NCBI RefSeq assembly: GCF_003258315.1
Contig: NZ_CP030032.1
Span: 1,650,001-1,714,000 of the forward strand
Source of the DNA: Bradymonas sediminis
GTDB lineage: Bacteria > Myxococcota_A > Bradymonadia > Bradymonadales > Bradymonadaceae
Length of the DNA: 64,000 nucleotides
Reading direction: 5' to 3'
The notes under the pieces are model-generated. The model was not told the DNA's origin. It was given only the letters and a program-made list of their open reading frames with translations, and searched no databases. Each line of letters opens with the position of its first letter. Position 1 is the first letter of the stretch. Of this stretch, positions 9,067-18,710 are shown one piece after another. The translations under genes and the position numbers were made by a program.

Positions 9067-9936
9067 TTATTCGCTCAAATGCCCAAACCGCTCCGCCACC
9101 GCCGCGGCGCGCTCGTCCTTGCTTTCCTCGGTGAGCTTCAAAAAGACCTGCTCGAGCGTGCCCTCGTTGCGCCCGGATTTGTCGCGAAGTTCGCTCAGGC
9201 TGCCGCGGGCGATGATGCCGCCGTGGTTGATGATCGCGATCTGGTCGCAGACCTCTTCGGCGACCTCCAGGGTGTGGGTCGACAGCAGGATGGTCATGCC
9301 GTGCTCGTCGGCCAGGGTGCGAAAGAGCGTCTTGACCAGGCGGTGGCCCTTGGGGTCCAGCCCGACCATCGGCTCATCGACCACCAGCAATTTGGGGTTC
9401 GGCAGAAGCGAGCCGGCGAAGACCAGGCGCTGCTTCATGCCGTGACTAAAGCCCTCGATGAGGTTGTCGCCCCACTCACGCAGCTCGAACATCTCCAGCA
9501 TCTCGCGCATCCGACTCGCCACAAGCTTTGACGGCATCTGGTAGAGCCCGCCGATGAACTTCAGGTACTCGAAGGCGGTGAGCTTGTCGTAGACATAGGG
9601 GCGGTCGGGGATGAATCCGGTGACCTTTTTGGCAGCGACCGACTCCTTCTCGACGTCAAAGCCGTGGATCTTAATCTGGCCGCTGGTGGGCTTTAGCAGG
9701 CCGGTGATCATGCGCAGCGTGGTCGTCTTGCCGGCGCCGTTGGGCCCCAGGACCCCGAACACCTGGCCGTAGGGGACCTTTAAGTCGATGCAGTCGACCG
9801 CGGTGAAGTCGCCGTATTTTTTGTGCAGCGCCGTGATCTCGACGATCGACTTTCCCTGCTCAGGCGGGTGGGGCGTCATGGTGGAGTCGGGGGCGGCGGT
9901 ATTTGGCGTGGCGGTCGCTTGGGACATCGTCGGCAA
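9067..9936 (-). CDS. ABC transporter ATP-binding subunit
   Basis: A 289-residue ATPase with Walker A GPNGAGKTTT, a Q/P-loop region, a signature FSHGMKQRL and Walker B LLVVDEPMVGLD. The FSxGMKQ form is usual in the subfamily of ABC-2-type and EcsA/NatA-like ATPases that energise multi-pass permeases. The first 30 residues are a Pro/Thr-rich extension without homology. No permease gene lies beside it: upstream on the same strand is a single-TM protein and downstream the S66 peptidase. The transported substrate cannot be told. Confidence 0.9.
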   Translation of the reverse strand: MPTMSQATATPNTAAPDSTMTPHPPEQGKSIVEITALHKKYGDFTAVDCIDLKVPYGQVFGVLGPNGAGKTTTLRMITGLLKPTSGQIKIHGFDVEKESVAAKKVTGFIPDRPYVYDKLTAFEYLKFIGGLYQMPSKLVASRMREMLEMFELREWGDNLIEGFSHGMKQRLVFAGSLLPNPKLLVVDEPMVGLDPKGHRLVKTLFRTLADEHGMTILLSTHTLEVAEEVCDQIAIINHGGIIARGSLSELRDKSGRNEGTLEQVFLKLTEESKDERAAAVAERFGHLSE

Positions 9937-9990
9937 TCCTGGGCTGATTAAAAGGGGTTGCGGCAGCTGCGTTTTGATGGGCGCTCGGTA

Positions 9991-11025
9991 TTACTCGGCA
10001 ATCTTCATTTCGCCGGACTGGTCATCATCGGCCGGGGCAGGGCGCTCGGCGGGCGGAGCATTCGCGTCGGCCAGGCTCAGCTCATCTCGGCTAAAGTGGC
10101 CGGCGAGGATTTGCCGGGCGACCGCGACGCGAAGCGTCTTGCGTTCCCCGGCTTCGCCAGCCTCTTTGGCGGCATCGGCGTTGCGCGTTTCGAGCTGGCG
10201 GCGAATCGACGCCGAGCGAGTCTTTCCCAGAGCGGCGGGAATCCGCGCAGCGGTCGTGCGCAACGGAAACGCGCGAATCAACAGGTCCGCCTCTGCGTCG
10301 ACATAGAAGTCGAGTTCGCGCTCGCCGGCGCGTTTTCGGAAGTGGTCCGCCTGGAAATTCTCATCATAGACTTCCAACTCGCGATTCTCGATATAGCGCA
10401 TCTCAACCGGCGAGAGCATCGCGAAATAGGGGTCCATATAGGACGCGCGGTAGGTCTCACCGGGGTTCAGCCCGTCGGTGGCGACCAGCGCGTTGAGCGC
10501 GTTGATGGACAGGCGCACGGGCTCGTCCAGCGCGATGCTCTCGGTTGTGGCGTCGTCGCCGAGGGTCGTCGACAGGCGCAGGGTTTCGCCTTCAACCTTG
10601 CCCGTCGCCTTAAAGAGCCCGCCGGAAGTGCGGACTTCGGTGGTGAACTGTCTCAAGTATCCGTCGATGTCGAGGCGTGTTTTCACCGAGGCGTCGATCG
10701 ACTGGGGCTCACCGAGAAGATCGACCACCATATAGGTGTCGTGCTCGAGCAGCCAGCCGTCGGCCAACTCGGTGCGTGTCTGGTGGACGTACCCGGCGTC
10801 TTGAGTGTTGCGCCGAAGCACCAGCCAGGTGGCGCCTTCGCGCATCACGAACTCGGCGCTGCGCTGCGAACTCTGGGAGGCTGATGAGGATTGGGCTCGG
10901 TAGATAAAAAGCCCCGAGAGCCCCAGCCACACGGCCACCACCACGATTCCGATGATATCAAATAGTTTCAAGGAGTTGTCCGAATCAAAGTCGTTTTTAG
11001 GGCGCCGCTTACCCGCGCGGAGCAC
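9991..11025 (-). CDS. Membrane-anchored protein of unknown function
   Basis: A 344-residue protein with one N-terminal transmembrane segment (LFDIIGIVVVAVWLGLSG) after a basic start, then a mostly beta-strand soluble domain and an Ala/Glu/Pro-rich C-terminus. The soluble part (ATWLVLRRNTQDAGYVHQT and later strands) recalls the region preceding transglutaminase domains in delta-proteobacterial proteins, but no transglutaminase core is present; this resemblance is weak. It lies 54 bases upstream of the ABC ATPase and is likely in its operon. The start is GTG 11025; a later start cannot be excluded. Confidence 0.65.
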   Translation of the reverse strand: MLRAGKRRPKNDFDSDNSLKLFDIIGIVVVAVWLGLSGLFIYRAQSSSASQSSQRSAEFVMREGATWLVLRRNTQDAGYVHQTRTELADGWLLEHDTYMVVDLLGEPQSIDASVKTRLDIDGYLRQFTTEVRTSGGLFKATGKVEGETLRLSTTLGDDATTESIALDEPVRLSINALNALVATDGLNPGETYRASYMDPYFAMLSPVEMRYIENRELEVYDENFQADHFRKRAGERELDFYVDAEADLLIRAFPLRTTAARIPAALGKTRSASIRRQLETRNADAAKEAGEAGERKTLRVAVARQILAGHFSRDELSLADANAPPAERPAPADDDQSGEMKIAE

Positions 11026-11146
11026 TCGCCCCGGGGGCGCCGGCCGCCCCGCAGCTCCTTGATACTAATCGACGGATGCAGCTTAGAGAAGGGCGCAATA
11101 ATTCGAGGCCAAACGCGCCTTCCTGGGGCCGGCGTAGGCCATCTCT

Positions 11147-11175
11147 TTGACAGTCATATCGGCGGTTTCTATACT
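11147..11175 (+). promoter_or_regulatory. Near-consensus sigma-70 promoter
   Basis: TTGACA at 11147-11152 and TATACT at 11170-11175 are separated by 17 bases. Transcription would start near 11182 and give a leader of about 130 bases to the DUF465 gene. It is the best promoter match I found in the window. Confidence 0.75.
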
Positions 11176-11309
11176 CGAAGGCGAGTCTCGTCAGTACGTT
11201 GCTTTGCTCCCGGGGTGTTTTGCCCCATTTGCATACGTTTATGCGAGCGCAGAGCCGACCTGGCGCAGACCGCTCCATTTCTCATCCCTGTGAACGAAGG
11301 AGGACGCGC

Positions 11310-11513
11310 ATGTCGAAGTTAGCATCCCGGTCGCAAAAGGACAGAGAGTACGGTCTCGAGCAGCTTCATCGTGAACATCAATCCCTAGAGAGGCGGCTCG
11401 AATCGTTGAGTCGACCGCCCACGCTCTCCGCCGAGGAAGAGGCTGAGGTCCAGGAGATTAAGAAGAGGAAATTGGCGATCAAGGATGAGTTGATGGCCTT
11501 TGAGCTGATCTGA
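11310..11513 (+). CDS. DUF465/YdcH-family small helical protein
   Basis: A 67-residue protein with the DUF465 pattern: LHREHQSLERRLE, then a turn (RPPTLSAEEEAEVQ) and KKRKLAIKDELMAFE, predicted as an antiparallel helical hairpin. The family is widespread in proteobacteria and has no settled function. The ATG at 11310 has a GAAGGAGG ribosome site at 11296-11303; upstream starts in the same frame add an implausible Arg/His-rich leader. It is expressed from the strong promoter at 11147-11175 and ends at a hairpin terminator, so it is a monocistronic unit and probably well expressed. Confidence 0.88.
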   Translation: MSKLASRSQKDREYGLEQLHREHQSLERRLESLSRPPTLSAEEEAEVQEIKKRKLAIKDELMAFELI

Positions 11514-11567
11514 CGCACGCCTTGAAACCCTCGAGGTTCGGGCGTTCGCAAAGAGACCTTGGGACGA

Positions 11568-11593
11568 AGCCGCTGCGCTCGCAGCGGCTTTTG
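11568..11593 (+). terminator. Rho-independent terminator after the DUF465 gene
   Basis: The arms GCCGCTGC and GCAGCGGC (11569-11588, loop GCTC-like) are followed by TTTTGTGTTT. It lies 55 bases after the stop. Confidence 0.8.
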
Positions 11594-11791
11594 TGTTTCT
11601 TGGCCGCGGAATTTGGCGCGCGCGTTTGGGCGTTTAAGATCCGAGGATAAGATCGACGAGGTCAAGGGCGCAGAAAATGCTTAGATTCTGGCGTTGCATG
11701 CCGTATCATCTATAATGGAGAATAGCGGGGCATTTCAGGTCATATCGACACGGAGTCGACGGCCACCGCATTGGATTTATAAGGCGTGTTT

Positions 11792-14700
11792 ATGAGGGAG
11801 CAACCCAATATCTGGACGAAAACACTATTCTCGGTCAAAGCCTGGGGCGTGGTTGGATTTTCAGCCGTTGCTCTGTGGGCGGTGCCCGACCTTTCAGCCG
11901 AGCGATTCGGGGTGGGCGCGCGGGGGACGGTTCAGAGTCCGCTCAACGCCGCCGCGCTGGAGTCGGTTCAAACGCAGTTAAGAGTGCCAGCGGTGGTCGC
12001 GCTCGCCGGGTTGGCCTTGCAGGATGCCCAGGGCGCCGCGCAGCTCAAGAGCGTCGAGGTGGGCGAGGAGCAGGCGCTCTCGAGCGCCCAGCAGGCCTTC
12101 TTCGAAGAGCGCATCGCCGACGCCGAGCAAATCCTCGCCGCGCTCATCCCTCATCGCCAGGCCCAACTCAAAGACGAATCCCTGGACGACGCCACGCGCG
12201 ACCGGTTGCAGACCGAGCTCTACCAGGCGCAACTCCTCCATGCCCATAGCCTGAGTCGGCTCGATAAACACGCCGCCGCCGCCGACGTCTTCGCCCAACT
12301 CGAGGGCAAGACCGGCGTCGATGATTTTGTGTATTGGTTGCGCGGCCAGGCGCTTCGCCGCGCCGGAAAGCCCGCCGAGGCGGCCAAGGCCATGCAGGCG
12401 GCGTTCGACCAGGACACCACGCCGGTCAAGCTGCGCGCACAGGTCGGCAACGCCCATGCCCTGGTCGAAGCCAAGGATTGGAAGAGCGCGCTGCCGGTGC
12501 TCGAGCAGGTCATCGACGCGCTGCCGAATTATCCGCGCCGCTATAAGATTCTCTATTACCGCGCCCAGGCGCTCGAGCAGCTCGGCCGCCTCGACGAGGC
12601 GGCGCGCGCCTATCAGCAGGCGTGGTTCGAATTCCCGCATAAGGAACAAGGGGCGATGGCGCGCGAGGACCTGGCGCGCCTGGCCAAGTCCGGCCACGAA
12701 CCTGCGCCGATCTCGCGCACCCGCCTCTTTGAGCGCTACCGCATGCTGCGCATCAATAAGCATTGGGACCTGGCCGAGGAACTCTTCCTGGAGTTGATGG
12801 AGGAGCACAAAACCCCCGGCGGGCACTCGGCTTTTGAGCACGAGATTTTGACCCAATTGGTGCTCAATAGTTATGTGCCCGACCGCAATAAGGAGGCGAT
12901 GGGTTGGCTTCAAAAGCTCAAGGCCGAGTACGAGGCCGGGCATACGGCCGGGATTAGCGCGGACCTCCTGTATAGTTATCTGAGTCATACCTATTCGCGC
13001 CTGGGTGACTTCGAGAAGTCGCGGGCCGCGCTGGAGACGAAGTTGGCCAACGCCAGCAAGAACGCGCGGGCGACCGAGATTGCGCAATTTCTTAAGGACC
13101 ACGGGCGCTATCAGGAGGCCAAAGAGATCTACGACGAGCTCTATACCTCCTGGCGAAAGCTCGGCTGGGATTATACCTGGCTTCTCTACAAGACCGGCGA
13201 TTTTCAGCAGGCCTACGAGAATCTGACCCGGCTTGCCGAGCGCTCCAGCGGGCAGAAGCGCGCTAAATATATGTATTGGGCCGCGCGCACGTTGACCCTC
13301 GACGGCAATATCGAGGAGGCGACCAAGCTCTATACCGATATCGCCCGGGTATATGAGCTGGGCTATTACGGCATCCAGGCCCACAATCGTCTGCTGGACA
13401 TTCAGCAGGGCAAGGCGGTCGATGATCGTTTGATCGCGCAGACCCGCGGGATCGTCGACGGCGCAAGCGAGGTCCTCGCCGCCATGGAGCAGGTCGAGGA
13501 TGGGCTGGAGAGCTCAGTGGTTTCGGCTGCGAATGCCTACCAAGACCCGCGAACCGTCCAGCGCACAGGGAAGAAAAGGGCCGCCCAGGCCAAGCCTGGC
13601 GAGGCGGTCGCCGACCGGAGTTCGGAGATCGACTGCAGCCGCGAGACCGGGCAGGAGCGCCATTTTTGCGAAATGCTCGTGGCCCAATCGCGGGACGCGA
13701 AGCATACGATTCTTGAGTCTGCCCTGGCGCCTTATCTGCCCTATACGAACCTGATGTCGTCGAGCGTGAGCGGGATTTCGCGCGCCGAAATCGCCTCGGC
13801 GGTCCTCGATGGCGACACCGAGATTGACGCCATTGAGTTGGGCGACAGCGCCGGCGAAGACGCGCCGCCGCCTCGGCGAGGCGTGGCGGTGTCCAAGCAT
13901 CGCAGCACCAGCGCACGGGCGAATTTCGACACCCCCGCGCGGATCTATTGGGAGGGGCGCCGCGACTCGCCGGCGGCCTTCGTCAACGCCGATAATGGCA
14001 AGGCCATCGGCCCGATGCCCTCGCGCCCCATCGCTTACGATGAGGATGCCTATCAGGGCGGCCTGGAGCGCGCGATCGCCGAGATGGGCGACCTCTTCCC
14101 GCAATTGGAGCGCGCGCGCTGGCTGCGCGACGCCGGCTATTCCATCTACGCGCGTTGGGTCATCCGCGACTTCGCCATGGAGTATATCGGCCTGCGCGAC
14201 GCCGGGCGCCCGGGCGCCAAGCCGATCGAATTGTCCACGCCTCGCTGGACCTATCTCATCGACAACCGGCGCCGAGATCGAGCGGGCATGTGGGGCTTTC
14301 GCTCCGATGAGCCTCGCTATCCGGTGCCTGGTCCGGCCGCCGAGCGAAAGGCGATGCTCGAGCGCCAACAGGAGATCTACGACCGGCGGAATCAGATCGC
14401 GCCGCTTGCCTTGGACGCGCTCAAAGATGTCGGGGACTTCCATATGGTCCGAAGCCTGAACTTCGGCACGGGCCCCTGGTATCGCGCCGACCCGAAGGGG
14501 CCGCTGCGCTATAAGTGGATGCAGGCCTACCCACGCGCGTTCCCGCGCCAGGTCATTCGCGAGAGCAAGCGAAACGGCATCAACCCCTACCTGGTGTGGG
14601 CGGTGATGACCGTCGAGAGTACCTATAACCCGGACTCCATCAGCTACGCCGACGCGCTCGGGCTATTGCAGGTTATCCCGCGCACCGGCATCAAGACCGC

Positions 14701-15055
14701 CGAGATGCTCGGGGATGAGACCTTCGGCGCAGAAGACCTGCTCACCGAGGATGTCGCGGTGCAGCACGGCGCGTTCTACCTGGGGAAATTGGTGAAGAAA
14801 TTCCGCGGCCAGGAATTCTTGGCCATCGCCGGCTATAACGGCGGTCCGCACCGCGTGAGCGCGTGGATGGACAAGCGCGGGCGCGATATGCCGCTGGACG
14901 AATTCGTCGAGGAGATTCCCTTCGACCAGGCCCGCGGCTACACCAAAAAGGTCACCCGTTTCCTCGCCCTCTATCTGCGAATTTACGAGGGGGTTGAGCA
15001 TCTCTATGTCGGGCAGAATATGAACCTCGACTATCTTCCAGACCCCAACTTCTAA
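11792..15055 (+). CDS. Slt70-like lytic transglycosylase with long TPR region
   Basis: Lytic transglycosylases cut the glycan strands of peptidoglycan, leaving 1,6-anhydromuramic ends. This 1087-residue protein has an N-terminal hydrophobic leader (VVGFSAVALWAVPDLSA), about 600 residues of TPR-like helical repeats, a low-complexity linker near residues 590-720, and a C-terminal SLT domain. Catalytic signs are the Glu in VMTVESTYNPD, ALGLLQVIP and AIAGYNGGPHRV, the standard ESxF, GLMQ and AYNxG motifs. E. coli Slt70 is about 645 residues, so the repeat part is much enlarged. It probably acts in the periplasm. ATG 11792 is preferred; a GTG six bases earlier is possible. A TATAAT at 11711-11716 may belong to its promoter. 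Confidence 0.9.
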   Translation: MREQPNIWTKTLFSVKAWGVVGFSAVALWAVPDLSAERFGVGARGTVQSPLNAAALESVQTQLRVPAVVALAGLALQDAQGAAQLKSVEVGEEQALSSAQQAFFEERIADAEQILAALIPHRQAQLKDESLDDATRDRLQTELYQAQLLHAHSLSRLDKHAAAADVFAQLEGKTGVDDFVYWLRGQALRRAGKPAEAAKAMQAAFDQDTTPVKLRAQVGNAHALVEAKDWKSALPVLEQVIDALPNYPRRYKILYYRAQALEQLGRLDEAARAYQQAWFEFPHKEQGAMAREDLARLAKSGHEPAPISRTRLFERYRMLRINKHWDLAEELFLELMEEHKTPGGHSAFEHEILTQLVLNSYVPDRNKEAMGWLQKLKAEYEAGHTAGISADLLYSYLSHTYSRLGDFEKSRAALETKLANASKNARATEIAQFLKDHGRYQEAKEIYDELYTSWRKLGWDYTWLLYKTGDFQQAYENLTRLAERSSGQKRAKYMYWAARTLTLDGNIEEATKLYTDIARVYELGYYGIQAHNRLLDIQQGKAVDDRLIAQTRGIVDGASEVLAAMEQVEDGLESSVVSAANAYQDPRTVQRTGKKRAAQAKPGEAVADRSSEIDCSRETGQERHFCEMLVAQSRDAKHTILESALAPYLPYTNLMSSSVSGISRAEIASAVLDGDTEIDAIELGDSAGEDAPPPRRGVAVSKHRSTSARANFDTPARIYWEGRRDSPAAFVNADNGKAIGPMPSRPIAYDEDAYQGGLERAIAEMGDLFPQLERARWLRDAGYSIYARWVIRDFAMEYIGLRDAGRPGAKPIELSTPRWTYLIDNRRRDRAGMWGFRSDEPRYPVPGPAAERKAMLERQQEIYDRRNQIAPLALDALKDVGDFHMVRSLNFGTGPWYRADPKGPLRYKWMQAYPRAFPRQVIRESKRNGINPYLVWAVMTVESTYNPDSISYADALGLLQVIPRTGIKTAEMLGDETFGAEDLLTEDVAVQHGAFYLGKLVKKFRGQEFLAIAGYNGGPHRVSAWMDKRGRDMPLDEFVEEIPFDQARGYTKKVTRFLALYLRIYEGVEHLYVGQNMNLDYLPDPNF

Positions 15056-15074
15056 AGCTCAGTAGGGATGCGCG

Positions 15075-15110
15075 CCAGGCCGACGAATTGACACCAAATT
15101 GTCGGCCTGG
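15075..15110. promoter_or_regulatory. Dyad (candidate operator) overlapping the rrf2 promoter
   Basis: CCAGGCCGAC-G-AATT at 15075-15089 is mirrored by AATTGTCGGCCTGG at 15097-15110, with one unpaired base. No T-run follows, so a terminator is less likely. It covers the -35 element of the promoter of the Rrf2-type gene, which makes autoregulation a reasonable inference. Confidence 0.55.
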
Positions 15111-15117
15111 CTAGGAT
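15088..15117 (+). promoter_or_regulatory. Sigma-70-like promoter of the Rrf2-family gene
   Basis: TTGACA at 15088-15093 and TAGGAT at 15112-15117 are 18 bases apart. The predicted start near 15124 is about 40 bases before the ATG at 15164. Confidence 0.55.
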
Positions 15118-15163
15118 GCGCTTGGCTTGTAAATACAAATTTTTGGATAGCAGCAAAATTATG

Positions 15164-15610
15164 GATATCAGCGCGCGCACCATGTACGGACTTCGGGCCC
15201 TCGTCACCCTTGCCAACGCCCGAACGGCCACCCCACAGAGTATTCAGACCATCGCCGACGATGAGCAGCTTCCGGCGAAGTTCCTCGAAGGCATCATGGC
15301 CGACCTGAAGCGCGGTGGGTTCGTGCGCAGCAAGCGCGGCGCCAGCGGGGGCTATCTGCTGGCCCGGCCGGCCAGCGAAATCACCATGCTCGATGTTATC
15401 CGCCACCTGGACGGCCCCATCGCCCCGGTCGGGCTCACCGACAAGACCGTCGATGACACCCCGACCGCTCGCCAACTTGCCTTCCAGCCGGCGTTTAAAG
15501 AGATCCGGCAGGCCACCATACGGGTGCTGCAGAGCTATTCCATTCAGGCCATCGCGGACGCCGTCCCCGAGACGCCTGGCGATGATTTTCAGCCCATTTA
15601 TCAGATATGA
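15164..15610 (+). CDS. Rrf2-family transcriptional regulator without Fe-S cysteines
   Basis: A 148-residue winged-helix regulator. MDISARTMYGLRAL at the N-terminus, AKFLEGIMADLKRGGFVRSKRG (recognition and wing region) and GGYLLARPASEITMLDVIRHLDGP are the Rrf2 signature. The three cysteines that hold an Fe-S cluster in IscR/NsrR are absent, so it belongs to the cluster-free group, which includes the cysteine regulator CymR. ATG 15164 gives the family's normal start; an in-frame ATG 48 bases upstream adds a non-family leader. The dyad at 15075-15110 may be its own operator. The CysO/CysM operon lies 2.5 kb downstream, so a cysteine role is possible but unproven. Confidence 0.88.
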   Translation, partial: DISARTMYGLRALVTLANARTATPQSIQTIADDEQLPAKFLEGIMADLKRGGFVRSKRGASGGYLLARPASEITMLDVIRHLDGPIAPVGLTDKTVDDTPTARQLAFQPAFKEIRQATIRVLQSYSIQAIADAVPETPGDDFQPIYQI

Positions 15611-15623
15611 TTTTTGCATAAAT

Positions 15624-15657
15624 AAAAAAGCGCGGGTCGAAAGACCCGCGCTTTTTT
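15624..15657. terminator. Bidirectional terminator between the Rrf2 and TSP3 genes
   Basis: A perfect hairpin with arms AAAAAGCGCGGGTC and GACCCGCGCTTTTT and a GAAA loop ends in T-runs in both directions. It sits between two convergent genes. Confidence 0.9.
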
Positions 15658-15680
15658 ATGTCTGGGATGCGCCCTAAATC

Positions 15681-17021
<1,341 letters not shown>

Positions 17022-17155
17022 GTTATTTCCAGCTAGAATGACAAGATGAGGGATGACAATTGCTTTGGGTGCTTCAACTGCAGGCGCTCCAATCTAGTTC
17101 GCATGAGTTTAAATGCGAAGCAAGGAATCACAATAGATTGTTTTGGAGGATTAAG

Positions 17156-18031
17156 GTGAAAAATAGAACACTTCCGACCCGGCTCACGCCCCTGATGGAG
17201 GCGCGCTTTGGCCTCGACGGCGGGGCGATGTTCGGCATCATCCCGCGACCGCTGTGGGAGCGCACCAACCCGGCCGACGCCCAGAACCGCATCGACATGG
17301 CGTGTCGCTGCCTGCTGGTTGAATACCCAGACCGAAACGTCCTGGTCGACTGCGGCATCGGGTCGAAATGGAGCCAGAAGGAGCGGGGCATCTATAATAT
17401 TAACGCCCAGGACACGGCGCTCACCGAGGCGCTCAACGCCCGCGGGTTAAGCCCGGCCGATATCGATGATGTTATCCTGACGCATCTTCATTTTGACCAC
17501 GTTGGCGGCGCCAGTGAGTTTGCCGGGGAAGGCGACGCGCAGCGTGTGCGCGCGACGTTTGCCAACGCGCGCCATTGGGTGCAGCGGCGCAATTGGGCGT
17601 GGGCAAACGGGCCGAGCGCGCGCGACGGCGGAAGCTATCGCCCCATCGACTTCACCTTCTTTGAGACCCAGGCCGACGCGCCGCCGCTTGAGCTCGTCGA
17701 CGGCATCGCCGAGATCATGCCCGGCATCGAGGTGCTGCCAATGCACGGGCATACCTTCGGCATGCAGGTGCTGAAGATCACGACCGCGGAGCATACCTTC
17801 GCCTACGTCGCAGACCTTATCCCGACGACCTCGCATATGCGCGACCCCTATGTGATGGGCTACGATATTCAGCCGTTGGTGACGGTCGAGGAGAAGCGGG
17901 GGCTCTTATATGAGGCGAGTCGAAACGACTGGATATTGATCTTTGGACATGACCCGAGCACGAGCTTCGCGCGGGTGGAGTTGGACAAGCGTGGTCGCCC
18001 GAGCGCGGTGCCGCTCGACATCGACTTCTAA
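17156..18031 (+). CDS. MBL-fold metallo-hydrolase
   Basis: A 291-residue metallo-beta-lactamase-fold enzyme. The metal-binding HLHFDHVGG motif lies near residues 109-117 and further ligands fit HGHTFGMQ, VADLIP and FGHDPS, so both metal sites look intact. Such proteins hydrolyse esters, thioesters or lactones, and the substrate cannot be told. The GTG at 17156 is chosen because it has a TGGAGGA ribosome site at 17144-17150 and gives a start close to the conserved core; frames further upstream add a poor N-terminus. It is convergent with the CysO/CysM operon across a shared terminator. A link with thiocarboxylate chemistry is only guesswork. Confidence 0.85.
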   Translation: MKNRTLPTRLTPLMEARFGLDGGAMFGIIPRPLWERTNPADAQNRIDMACRCLLVEYPDRNVLVDCGIGSKWSQKERGIYNINAQDTALTEALNARGLSPADIDDVILTHLHFDHVGGASEFAGEGDAQRVRATFANARHWVQRRNWAWANGPSARDGGSYRPIDFTFFETQADAPPLELVDGIAEIMPGIEVLPMHGHTFGMQVLKITTAEHTFAYVADLIPTTSHMRDPYVMGYDIQPLVTVEEKRGLLYEASRNDWILIFGHDPSTSFARVELDKRGRPSAVPLDIDF

Positions 18032-18055
18032 GCGTGCGGACTGAGTCGCCGAATG

Positions 18056-18095
18056 AAAGAACCCCAGCCGGGCTGCCCGGCTTGGGTTCTTTTTA
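18056..18095. terminator. Bidirectional terminator between the MBL gene and mec
   Basis: AAAGAACCCCAGCCGGG (18056-18072) pairs with CCCGGCTTGGGTTCTTT (18076-18092), one mismatch, with T- or A-runs on both sides. It closes both convergent units. Confidence 0.88.
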
Positions 18096-18117
18096 TGCGC
18101 TCGTTTGGGCTCAAAAA

Positions 18118-18645
18118 TCAGACCAACGAGCCGGCTTCGATCGCGTAGTTTCCATCCTTAATCGCCAATTCAACCGCCGTGACGAATGTCGCCGAGTTGG
18201 GGTCGAAGCGGAAGAGCTTCGCGTGGTCGGCGCCGTCTTCGCGGGTGGACACCACCAAAAAGTCGACGCCGGGGTGGGCGGCTTCGGGCGGGTCTGCGGC
18301 GGTTGGCCCCGGGATGGTCGCGGCGGCGATATCCTCGTCGCTGAAATAATCGCCCACGTCCGCGTGGCTATGCACGATCACCGCGACGCGCTCGCCACGG
18401 TCTTCGGCCCGCATAAACTCGATGGGGTCGATGATATAGAAGTGGCGCGCGGTGCGCGGGAATTGCTCGGGGTCGAGCGCGTGGTATTTATCGGCGAGGT
18501 TCTCGCATTCCAGGAAGCGATACGCGCCATCTTTTTCGAGGATGAGCCCGCATCCCTCGACCGGGTAGGCCGCTTCGAGCCAGGCGACGGCCTTGTCGAG
18601 TAGATCTTTTTGGAAAAGATTCTTATCCACTTCAACCAAAGACAT
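18118..18645 (-). CDS. mec: JAMM/MPN-fold Cys-releasing peptidase (Mec-like)
   Basis: A 175-residue JAB/MPN protein. The zinc motif is complete: Glu in PVEGCG and HSHADVGDYFSDED, which fits H-x-H-x7-S-x2-D exactly. In Mycobacterium tuberculosis Mec removes the cysteine that CysM has added to the C-terminus of the sulfur carrier CysO; the same job is the simplest reading here because cysM and cysO lie just upstream in one operon. It is the last gene of the operon, 65 bases after cysM. ATG 18645 is used because an upstream extension (to 18702) is Arg-rich and unlike the family. Confidence 0.85.
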   Translation of the reverse strand: MSLVEVDKNLFQKDLLDKAVAWLEAAYPVEGCGLILEKDGAYRFLECENLADKYHALDPEQFPRTARHFYIIDPIEFMRAEDRGERVAVIVHSHADVGDYFSDEDIAAATIPGPTAADPPEAAHPGVDFLVVSTREDGADHAKLFRFDPNSATFVTAVELAIKDGNYAIEAGSLV

Positions 18646-18710
18646 ATAAATCCTTGAATACATTGATATTCGAGCTGCCCGGGCCCTGGGCCTGGGGACC
18701 AACTTGCGGG

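Noticed and set aside
11978-13384. A 468-codon minus-strand frame opposite the lytic transglycosylase
   Set aside because: Antisense artefact of high GC in third codon positions; no start signal or family.
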